A DNA stretch of 64,000 nt from Albidovulum sediminis (GTDB taxonomy: Bacteria; Pseudomonadota; Alphaproteobacteria; Rhodobacterales; Rhodobacteraceae), in the NCBI RefSeq assembly GCF_025380365.1, contig NZ_JAOCQF010000002.1:514846-578845 (forward strand), read 5' to 3'. Of this stretch, positions 55,375-64,000 are shown piece by piece. Position 1 is the stretch's first letter; every line of letters begins with the position of its first letter. The notes below the pieces were generated by a model. That model was not told the origin of the DNA and did not search any database. It worked only from the letters and a program-made list of their open reading frames with translations. A program made the translations under genes and the position numbers.

Positions 55375-55985
55375 GGCGCCCGATGCGCATCCAGAACCTT
55401 GGTGGCGCGACGGCCGTGATCCTGCATCGCCCGCACCCCACGGTGCAGGCGCTGGACCGGCAGTTGCGCGCGATCGGGCTGCAGGTGTCGCAGGCCTGGC
55501 CCGACCTCGGCCCCGCGGCGCTGGGCGCGGATTTCGTGTTCTTCGACGCCGACATGGGGCATGACGAACAGTTTCCCTGGGCGCCGGGGCAAAGCCCGAT
55601 GCCAATGGTCGCCCTGATAGGTTCGGAGGCGCCGGGGCGGATCGAATGGGCGCTGAGGGCGGGGGCGCATGCGCAGCTTCTCAAGCCCGTGGGCGACAAT
55701 GGCGCCTATTCCGCGCTCCTCATCGCGCGCGATGCCTTCGACGCGCAGCGGTCGCTTTCGGTCGAGATCGCCGACCTGCGCCGCCGGCTGGACGAACGTC
55801 AGACCGTCGTGCGCGCCGTCACCCTGCTGGCCGCCCATGGCGCCCGTGACGACGCCGCCGCCTACGGCCGGCTGCGCCAGATGGCGATGGCCTGGCGTGT
55901 CAGCCTCGAAGACGCGGCCGCCCGTGTGGTTGCCCGCCTGACCGCCGCCGAGGAGGAGGTCGATGACCGACGTGACCGCGGCTGA
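55371..55985 (+). CDS. amiR: AmiR-type ANTAR antiterminator
   Basis: 204 residues. N-terminal pseudo-receiver (TAVILHRPHPTVQALDRQLR ... LVALIGSEAPGRIEW) without the phosphorylated Asp signature of true receivers, then a coiled coil (LSVEIADLRRRLDERQTVVR) and a C-terminal ANTAR domain (LLAAHGARDDAAAYGRLRQM, AWRVSLEDAAARVVARL). ANTAR domains bind paired hairpins in nascent RNA and block terminators. AmiC next door would release it when an amide is bound. A terminator-like hairpin lies just ahead of amiC. Overlaps the following permease gene by 23 bp. Confidence 0.9.
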   Translation: MRRPMRIQNLGGATAVILHRPHPTVQALDRQLRAIGLQVSQAWPDLGPAALGADFVFFDADMGHDEQFPWAPGQSPMPMVALIGSEAPGRIEWALRAGAHAQLLKPVGDNGAYSALLIARDAFDAQRSLSVEIADLRRRLDERQTVVRAVTLLAAHGARDDAAAYGRLRQMAMAWRVSLEDAAARVVARLTAAEEEVDDRRDRG

Positions 55986-56850
55986 CCCCGCCCGCAGGCC
56001 GGCCTCGGCCCTGCGGCGCCTGATTCGGCGCCGGCTGGCGCTTCTCGGCGCGGTGCTGATCGTGCTGGCGGTGGCCGGGGCGGTGCTGGCCCCCTGGATC
56101 GCGCCCTTCGCGCCGGACGAACAGCTGTTCGACGGGCTGACACTGGAGGGCGCGCCGCTTCCGCCCGACGGGCGCTTCCTGTTCGGGACGGACCTGCTGG
56201 GCCGCGACCTCTTCACGCGCATCCTGTACGGCGCGCGCACCTCGCTGATCATCGGGATCGTGGCGAACGGGATGGCGCTTGTCATCGGGACGCTGGTCGG
56301 CATCACCGCGGGCTATTTCCGCGGCTGGATCGGCGCAGTGCTGATGCGCTTCACCGATCTGATGATGGCCTTTCCCGCGCTTCTCCTGGCGATCTGCCTT
56401 GCCGCGATCTTCCAGCCGTCGCTGTGGATCGTGGCGATGGTCATCGCGCTGGTGAACTGGGTGCAGGCGGCGCGCGTGATCTATACCGAGACCACCTCCC
56501 TTGCCGAACGCGACTTCATCGCGGCCGAGCGGACGCTGGGTGCGGGCACGGGGCGCATCCTGTTCCTGCACATCCTGCCCCATCTGGTGCCGACGATCAT
56601 CGTCTGGGGGACGCTCGGCATTTCCACCACCGTCCTGCTCGAGGCGACGCTGTCCTTCCTCGGTGTCGGCGTCCAGCCGCCCACGCCGAGCTGGGGCAAC
56701 ATCATCTTCGAGAACCAGACATGGTTCCAGACCGCGCCGTGGCTGGTGTTCATACCGGGTGCCGCGATCATCCTTCTGGCGCTGGCCTTCAACCTTGTGG
56801 GCGATGCGCTGCGCGAGGTGCTCGACCCGACGCAGAGGGGGCGCGACTGA
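55963..56850 (+). CDS. ABC transporter permease, oligopeptide type (DppC/OppC-like)
   Basis: 295 residues with an N-terminal helix (LALLGAVLIVLAVAGAVLAP), the DppC N-domain FLFGTDLLGRDLFTRILYGA, and the EAA loop around RDFIAAERTLGAGTGRILFL. Six helices. It comes before the DppB-like gene, the reverse of the usual B-C order. Starts inside amiR by 23 bp, so they are translated together. Confidence 0.94.
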   Translation: MTDVTAADPARRPASALRRLIRRRLALLGAVLIVLAVAGAVLAPWIAPFAPDEQLFDGLTLEGAPLPPDGRFLFGTDLLGRDLFTRILYGARTSLIIGIVANGMALVIGTLVGITAGYFRGWIGAVLMRFTDLMMAFPALLLAICLAAIFQPSLWIVAMVIALVNWVQAARVIYTETTSLAERDFIAAERTLGAGTGRILFLHILPHLVPTIIVWGTLGISTTVLLEATLSFLGVGVQPPTPSWGNIIFENQTWFQTAPWLVFIPGAAIILLALAFNLVGDALREVLDPTQRGRD

Positions 56851-56851
56851 G

Positions 56852-57772
56852 ATGCCCGCCTACGTCGTCCGCCGGCTGCTTGTCTCGGTCCTGATCCTCC
56901 TGGGGGTCAGCTTCATCACCTTTGTCCTGCTCTACGTCCTGCCGGCCGATCCGGTGCGCCAGATCGCAGGGCGGTCGGCCACCGCGGAAACGGTGGAGAA
57001 CATCCGAAGGGAGCTTGGGCTGGACCGCCCCTTCATTGTCCAGTACGGGCGCTACTTGCTGGGGCTGGTGCAGGGCGACCTCGGGCGCAGCTACCTGCAG
57101 AAGACCGAGGTGGCGGAACTGATCGCCTCTCGCCTGCCGGCGACGCTCCTGCTGATGCTGGGGGCGATCCTGGCGGAGCTTGCGCTGGGCCTGACGCTGG
57201 GGATCCTGGCCGCGCTCCGGCGCGGTACCATGCTGGACCAGACCCTGATGATGGCCAGCTTCGTCACCGTTTCGGCCCCGCAATTCGTCGTCGGCCTGCT
57301 GCTGCTCTACGTCTTCGCGGTCAAGCTGGGCTGGTTCCCGATCGGCGGCTACGGCACCTTTGCCCATCTGGTGCTTCCCGCCCTGACGCTGGGGATCCTG
57401 GGATCGGGCTGGTATTCCCGGATGATGCGGTCCTCGATGATCGAGGTGCTGCGCGCCGATTTCATCCGGACCGCCCGCGCCAAGGGCCTGACGCGCGCCC
57501 GCGTGATCCTGGTCCACGCGCTTCCCAACGCCGTCCTGCCGGTGATCGCCATGATCGGCATCGACATCGGCATCTTCATGGGCGGAATCGTCGTGGTCGA
57601 AAGCGTGTTCGGCTGGCCCGGCATCGGCCAGCTGGCCTGGCAGGCGATTCAGCGCGTGGATATTCCCATCATCATGGGCGTGACCCTGGTCTCGGCCCTT
57701 GCGATCATACTCGGCAACCTGCTGGCGGATCTGGTTGCCCCCTTCATCGACCCCCGCATCAAGCTCAAATGA
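56852..57772 (+). CDS. ABC transporter permease, oligopeptide type (DppB/OppB-like)
   Basis: 306 residues. DppB signature: N-terminal VVRRLLVSVLILLGVSFITF, then LPADPVRQIAG, ENIRRELGLDRPFIVQYGRY and the EAA loop RADFIRTARAKGLTRARVIL. It pairs with the DppC-like subunit encoded immediately upstream (gap 1 bp). Confidence 0.94.
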   Translation: MPAYVVRRLLVSVLILLGVSFITFVLLYVLPADPVRQIAGRSATAETVENIRRELGLDRPFIVQYGRYLLGLVQGDLGRSYLQKTEVAELIASRLPATLLLMLGAILAELALGLTLGILAALRRGTMLDQTLMMASFVTVSAPQFVVGLLLLYVFAVKLGWFPIGGYGTFAHLVLPALTLGILGSGWYSRMMRSSMIEVLRADFIRTARAKGLTRARVILVHALPNAVLPVIAMIGIDIGIFMGGIVVVESVFGWPGIGQLAWQAIQRVDIPIIMGVTLVSALAIILGNLLADLVAPFIDPRIKLK

Positions 57773-57791
57773 CCATCAGAGGAGAAGACGC

Positions 57792-59405
57792 ATGAAAAAA
57801 CTGCTTGTTTCCACCGCGCTGATGCTGTCGCTGGCGCTTCCCGCGCTGGCGCAGGACTACTCCCCCGATCCGAACGCCAAGCCCGGCGGCTCCATCATCG
57901 TCACCTACAAGGACGATGTGGCGACGCTCGACCCGGCCATCGGGTATGACTGGCAGAACTGGTCGATGATCAAGTCGCTGTTCGACGGGCTGATGGACTA
58001 TGTCCCCGGCACCACCACGCTGCGCCCGGGGCTGGCGGAAAGCCACGACGTCTCCGCCGATGGCTTGGTCTACACCTTCAAGCTGCGCCCCGGCGTCAAG
58101 TTCCACAACGGCCGCGAGTTGACGGCAGAGGATGTGAAATATTCGCTCGACCGCGTGACCAACCCGGCCACCCAGTCGCCGGGCGCGGGCTTCTTCGCCT
58201 CGATCGCGGGGTTCGAGAATGCGGGCGACGGCGGCCTCTCCGGGGTCGAGGTGGTCGATCCGCAGACCGTGAGGATCACCCTGACGCGCCCCGATGCGAC
58301 CTTCCTGCATGTCATGGCGCTCAACTTCTCCTTCGTGGTCCCGAAGGAGGTGGTCGAGGCCGAGGGGGCGGATTTCGGCAAGAAGCCGGTCGGCACCGGC
58401 GCCTTCAAGCTGACGGAATGGACGCTTGGCCAGCGGCTGGTGTTCGAGAAGAACCCCGACTACTGGGTCGCCGGCGTGCCTTACCTTGACAGTTTCACCG
58501 TCGAGGTGGGCCAGGAACCGGTGGTGGCGTTGCTGCGGCTCCAGAACGGCGAAGTGGATCTCCCGGGCGACGGCATACCGCCGGCGAAGTTCCAGGAGGT
58601 GATGGCCGATCCCGCGCAGGCCGAACGGGTCGTGCAGGGCGGGCAGCTGCACACCGGCTATGTCACCATGAACGTGACCCAGCCGCCCTTCGACAAGGTC
58701 GAGGTGCGCCGCGCCGTCAACATGGCGATCAACAAGGACCGCGTGGTGCAGATCATCAACGGCCGCGCGGTTCCCGCCAACCAGCCCCTGCCGCCCTCGA
58801 TGCCCGGCTACACGCAGGATTACGCGGGCTATGCCTATGACGTGGAAGGCGCGAAGAAGCTTCTGGCGGATGCCGGCTATCCCGACGGGTTCGAGACCGA
58901 GCTTTTCGTGATGAACACCGACCCGAACCCGCGCATCGCGCAGGCGATCCAGCAGGACCTGGCGGCGATCGGCATCAAGGCCGCGATCCAGTCCCTCGCG
59001 CAGGCCAACGTGATCGAGGCCGGCGGCGCCGGAACCGCGCCGATGATCTGGTCGGGCGGCATGGCCTGGATCGCCGACTTCCCCGATCCGTCCAACTTCT
59101 ACGGGCCGATCCTGGGTTGCGCCGGCGCGGCCGAAGGTGGCTGGAACTGGTCCAAGTACTGCAACGAGGCGCTGGATGCGAAGGCGGTCGAGGCCGACAG
59201 CATGTTCGACCCGGCCAAGTCCGGCGACCGGCTGAAGCTGTGGTCCGACATCTACATGGGGGTGATGGAGGACGCGCCCTGGGCGCCGGTCTTCAACGAG
59301 GAGCGCTACACCATGCGGTCCGAACGGATGGGCGGGGAAGATGCGCTCTACGTCGATCCGGTCTCGATCCCCGTCAACTACGACTACGTCTGGGTCAAAG
59401 AGTAA
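57792..59405 (+). CDS. ABC transporter substrate-binding protein, family 5 (DppA/OppA-like)
   Basis: 537 residues with a Sec signal (MKKLLVSTALMLSLALPALA) and the family 5 fold (DPAIGYDWQNWSMIKSLFDG, YTFKLRPGVKFHNGRELTAE, DVKYSLDRV). It delivers the ligand to the permeases; in this operon the ligand is probably an amide or short acylated compound. RBS AGAGGAGAAG is strong. Stop TAA overlaps the next start (TAATG). Confidence 0.95.
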   Translation: MKKLLVSTALMLSLALPALAQDYSPDPNAKPGGSIIVTYKDDVATLDPAIGYDWQNWSMIKSLFDGLMDYVPGTTTLRPGLAESHDVSADGLVYTFKLRPGVKFHNGRELTAEDVKYSLDRVTNPATQSPGAGFFASIAGFENAGDGGLSGVEVVDPQTVRITLTRPDATFLHVMALNFSFVVPKEVVEAEGADFGKKPVGTGAFKLTEWTLGQRLVFEKNPDYWVAGVPYLDSFTVEVGQEPVVALLRLQNGEVDLPGDGIPPAKFQEVMADPAQAERVVQGGQLHTGYVTMNVTQPPFDKVEVRRAVNMAINKDRVVQIINGRAVPANQPLPPSMPGYTQDYAGYAYDVEGAKKLLADAGYPDGFETELFVMNTDPNPRIAQAIQQDLAAIGIKAAIQSLAQANVIEAGGAGTAPMIWSGGMAWIADFPDPSNFYGPILGCAGAAEGGWNWSKYCNEALDAKAVEADSMFDPAKSGDRLKLWSDIYMGVMEDAPWAPVFNEERYTMRSERMGGEDALYVDPVSIPVNYDYVWVKE

Positions 59406-60360
59406 TGTGCAAGGCCTGCGACTACACCATCCACGGCGCGCAGCACCATTTCGGCTGGGACAACTCCCTGGCCCCGGCGCTGCGCGCCGAACCGGGATCG
59501 ACGATCCTGTTTCACTGTCATGATTCCTCGGCGGGCCAGCTTGGCCCGTCGTCTACTGTGTCCGACGTGCAGGCGCTGGATTTCGGCCGGATCAACCCGG
59601 TTTCCGGGCCGATCTTCGTCGAGGGCGCCCGCCCGGGCGACGCGCTGAAGGTGACGATCGAGGGCTTTACCCCGCAACCCTTCGACGGGCGCGGCTTTGG
59701 CTGGACGGCGAACATTCCGGGTTTCGGGCTGCTCGCCGACCAGTTCACCGACCCGGCGCTGACCGTCTGGGCCTACGACCCGGACAGCATGGCCCCCGCC
59801 CTCTGGGGCAAGGAGGCGCGGGTGCCGCTCAAGCCCTTCGCGGGCACGATCGGCAACGCGCCGGCCGCGGCGGGGCACCATTCCGTCGTGCCGCCGCGGC
59901 GGGTCGGCGGCAACCTCGACATTCGCGACCTTGCGGCGGGCACCGTGCTCTACCTGCCGGTCGAGGTAGAGGGCGCGCTCTTCAGCGTCGGCGACACCCA
60001 CGCCGCGCAGGGGGATGGCGAGGTCTGCGGCACCGCGATCGAAAGCCCGATGGACGTTGTGCTGACGCTGGACGTGGTGAAGGGCGCGGACCTGAAGACG
60101 CCGCGCTTTTCGACACCCGGCCCGGTCACGCGCCATCTGGACGCCAAGGGCTACGAGGTGACGACCGGCATCGGGCCGGACCTCATGTCCGCCGCGCGGG
60201 ATGCGGTGGCCAACATGGTCGACCTGCTTTGCGCGTCGCGCGGCATCGCGGCGGTGGATGCCTACATGCTCTGTTCGGTCTGCGGCGATCTTCGCATCTC
60301 GGAGATTGTCGACATGCCGAACTGGGTGGTCAGCTTCTACTTCCCGCGCTGCGTCTTCGA

Positions 60361-60364
<4 letters not shown>
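59405..60364 (+). CDS. fmdA: Acetamidase/formamidase
   Basis: Hydrolyses formamide or acetamide to the acid and ammonia. 319 residues. Family motifs: ILFHCHDSSAGQLGPSSTVS, GFGLLADQF, GTIGNAPAAAG, RRVGGNLDIRDLAAGTVLYL, and the metal/active site VGDTHAAQGDGEVCGTAIES. Begins on the stop of the binding protein gene and overlaps the ATPase gene by 4 bp. It is the enzyme of the operon and explains the presence of the AmiC/AmiR pair. Formamide versus acetamide cannot be told apart here. Confidence 0.94.
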
Positions 60365-62187
<1,823 letters not shown>

Positions 62188-62199
62188 GGGGGCTGCCCC

Positions 62200-63273
62200 T
62201 CAAGGCTCCGCGCCGATGATCCGCCTCGCCACCTGCCCTGCCGAGGCAAGGGCACCTTCCATCAACCCGCCCATGTCCGGCGCGATCTCGGTCGCGGCAA
62301 GGTGGAGCAGTCCGCCCCAGAGCCGGTCCAGCGCAGGGATCGGCCCGTATGCGGGGTGGCCCTGCGGCGGGATCTGGTCGGCCGTGGTCGCCGTCAGGGG
62401 ATCGAAGGCCCAGTCGCGCAGTTCCATCGACCGGGGGCTGCCCGCCGCAGGCCCGAAGATGCGCGCAAGCTGCTGCCGGGCGCTGTCGAGAATCTGATCG
62501 GTCCGGCCCGCGCGCTGCGCGGCAGGCACCCCGAGAAAGCCGAAAAGCGCGGCCGGTGCGCCATCGGCGCCCGAGGCATCGTGGATCTCGGCAAGCGGCC
62601 CGCGCCGGCTCATCGCGTCGCCCGACAGACCGGCCTCCCGCCAGAAGGGGCGGTCGTAGATGGCGACGCACTTGGCGTGCCCCGCCATCCAGGTCGGAAC
62701 GGACCGAAGCCTGCGCAGCACGTCGTCGGGCAGGGTCGGGGTGAGGTCGAGCCCGGCCACCAGCCGGGGCGGCATCGCCAGCACAACGTGGCGCGCCAGG
62801 CAGCGCCGCCCGTCCGCCAAGAGGATGCCGCGATCCCGCTCCACCGCCCAGACGTGGCTATCGGGGTGCAGACGTTCGGCCGGCAGGCGGGCCGCCATCG
62901 CCTCGGCCAGCGCGGTCATCCCGCCCTCGACCCGGAACGACCCTTCCATCGAGGCGAAGCCGGCGCCGCGATGGACCTTGCCATCCTGATCCTCGAGACA
63001 GACATCGCCCGCGGAGTGCTGCAGGAAGACACGCAGCCCGAGATCGGCGATCAGCCGGGCGATCAGCGGCTGGCCCGGCCAGAACCAGGACGGGCCGACG
63101 TCGACCCGATTGCCGGGTTCGCCGAAGGTCGCGACCCGGCCGCCGAAGCGGGGGCGCGCCTCGAAGAGGTGAAAGTCCTTGCCCGCGCGGTGCAGGTGCA
63201 GGGCCAGGCACAGCCCCGAAAGGCCGCCACCCGCGATGGCGACCTCGGCTTGCAGATCCTGCGTTCCGGCCAT
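62200..63273 (-). CDS. FAD-dependent amine oxidase-like protein
   Basis: 357 residues from the ATG at 63273. N-terminal dinucleotide motif VAIAGGGLSGLCLALHLHRA, FEARPRFGGRVATFGEPGNR and DVGPSWFWPGQP, the flavin monoamine oxidase layout, and a C-terminal FAD loop GGLLHLAATEIAPDMGGLME. Substrate unknown. Convergent with the amide operon (12-bp gap). Confidence 0.88.
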   Translation of the reverse strand: MAGTQDLQAEVAIAGGGLSGLCLALHLHRAGKDFHLFEARPRFGGRVATFGEPGNRVDVGPSWFWPGQPLIARLIADLGLRVFLQHSAGDVCLEDQDGKVHRGAGFASMEGSFRVEGGMTALAEAMAARLPAERLHPDSHVWAVERDRGILLADGRRCLARHVVLAMPPRLVAGLDLTPTLPDDVLRRLRSVPTWMAGHAKCVAIYDRPFWREAGLSGDAMSRRGPLAEIHDASGADGAPAALFGFLGVPAAQRAGRTDQILDSARQQLARIFGPAAGSPRSMELRDWAFDPLTATTADQIPPQGHPAYGPIPALDRLWGGLLHLAATEIAPDMGGLMEGALASAGQVARRIIGAEP

Positions 63274-63395
63274 TCCTGCTGTCTCCTGCCCGACGCGGCG
63301 CGCATGGCATGCAGGGAAGCTGGCCGCAAGGCCCGAATGCGACGCGTCCCGCAGCGTCAACCACGGGGCGCATCGCGGGGCGCATGGCGGGGCTG

Positions 63396-64000
63396 TCAGT
63401 GCTGGCTGTTTTCCGCGTTGTTGTGCTCCAGCGAGCCGCCGGGGGCGTCCTGATCGCCGTTGCCGAAGCCGTTGTTGCCCTGCGGGCCCTTGTCCTTGCC
63501 CGGCTTTTTCTTGGTGCCGCCGCTGTCTTGGCCGTCGGTGCCCTGACCGTCTGTTCCCTGCGGGCCCTGATCCGTCGGGGTCTCGGCGCCGCCATTGCCG
63601 CCGGTGTCGCCTTGCGGTTCGTCGCCGCCGGTGCCGCCCTGCGGCTGGTCACCGCCGGTGCCGCCGGCCTCCGGGTCCGTACCCGACCCCGACGGCTGAT
63701 TGTCGGACGACGGACCCTCGGCCGCGGAAGGCCGGGTTTCGTCGTCGGCGCTGCCGGACGCGGGCTCAGGCCGGACGCGGCCGCCGCGATCTGCTCCACC
63801 CTCGGCGAGGGTGAACGCGACGTCCTTGTCCGCGCCGGGCGTGGCCACGCTGATCACCACCCGGCGGTTGGCCGCCGAAGGCTGATCGGTGTCGACCACG
63901 GGTTTTTCCTCGCCCCAGGACACCAGCGCCTGCAGGCGGGCGGGATCGACGCCGCGCGCCACCAGGTAGGAGGCGACCGTCAGTGCGCGCCGCAGCGCCA
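63396..64000 (-). CDS. OmpA-like protein, C-terminal part with Gly/Gln-rich tail (cut by window edge)
   Basis: The reverse frame continues past the right edge. At the edge it reads ALRRALTVASYLVARGVDPA, RLQALVSWGEEKPV and ANRRVVISVATPG, the last third of an OmpA/MotB peptidoglycan-binding domain (D...R residues in NRRV). A tail of about 150 residues follows, acidic then rich in Gly, Gln, Asp and Thr with imperfect 27-bp units (GGTGGDQPQ, GGTGGDEPQ) and a Lys-rich KKKPGKDKGP. The N-terminus is outside the window. Probably an envelope protein anchored to peptidoglycan. Confidence 0.85.
   Translation of the reverse strand, partial: ALRRALTVASYLVARGVDPARLQALVSWGEEKPVVDTDQPSAANRRVVISVATPGADKDVAFTLAEGGADRGGRVRPEPASGSADDETRPSAAEGPSSDNQPSGSGTDPEAGGTGGDQPQGGTGGDEPQGDTGGNGGAETPTDQGPQGTDGQGTDGQDSGGTKKKPGKDKGPQGNNGFGNGDQDAPGGSLEHNNAENSQH

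Overview
The window is GC-rich, densely packed chromosomal DNA from an alphaproteobacterium, most likely Rhodobacteraceae/Paracoccaceae. Evidence: the glnD-murJ-trpS neighbourhood, a GapR (DUF2312) protein, FnrL-type TTGAC-N4-ATCAA boxes, a VPLP-CTERM protein, a split YeeE/DUF6691 pair, and orders of genes usual in that family. It holds about 58 protein genes and one tRNA-Thr; no rRNA, CRISPR array, transposase or integrase was seen. Functions are assigned from recognisable motifs and family knowledge; no database search was run.

Layout. 1-16.3 kb is core housekeeping: trpS (cut by the left edge), an apparently protease-dead rhomboid, murJ, glnD, an LpoA/YraM-like lipoprotein divergent from rsmI-yraN-gshB (same arrangement as E. 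coli yraM/yraL/yraN), comM, a GST with a Cys-rich tail, coaBC-dut-moeB and an M3 peptidase. 16.3-20 kb has a CTERM-sorted protein, a FAD oxidoreductase, a DUF938 methyltransferase, an AhpD-like protein behind a FnrL box, and a GH25 lysozyme. 20-30.5 kb is a hydantoin/dihydropyrimidine catabolic cluster: a DMGDH/SARDH-like GcvT-family enzyme, a RutR-like regulator with two near-perfect RutR boxes, a carbamoylase, a dihydropyrimidinase and an NMT1-type ABC transporter. A low-GC two-gene insert of unknown function sits inside its main operon.

30.5-44 kb has small lipoproteins, an XRE/DUF2083 regulator, a symporter-linked histidine kinase, an orphan FliM-like protein, a sulfur module (YeeE, DUF6691, TIGR01244) behind an SqrR/BigR-like inverted repeat, a DksA-like protein behind a second FnrL box, a FadJ-like protein with a degenerate dehydrogenase half, GapR, and an orphan double iron permease. 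44.1-51.5 kb, next to tRNA-Thr, looks acquired: two AraC regulators, a Tat-exported Cys-type sulfatase, its formylglycine-generating enzyme, and two outer-membrane barrels.

52-54 kb is a DbpA-like helicase. 54.2-62.2 kb is one tightly coupled amide-utilisation operon: AmiC sensor, AmiR ANTAR antiterminator, oligopeptide-type ABC transporter, formamidase/acetamidase and a fused OppD-OppF ATPase. A strong terminator-like hairpin lies just ahead of amiC, which makes antitermination by AmiR the natural model. The right end has a flavin amine oxidase-like protein and the C-terminal part of an OmpA-like protein with a Gly-rich tail, cut by the window edge.
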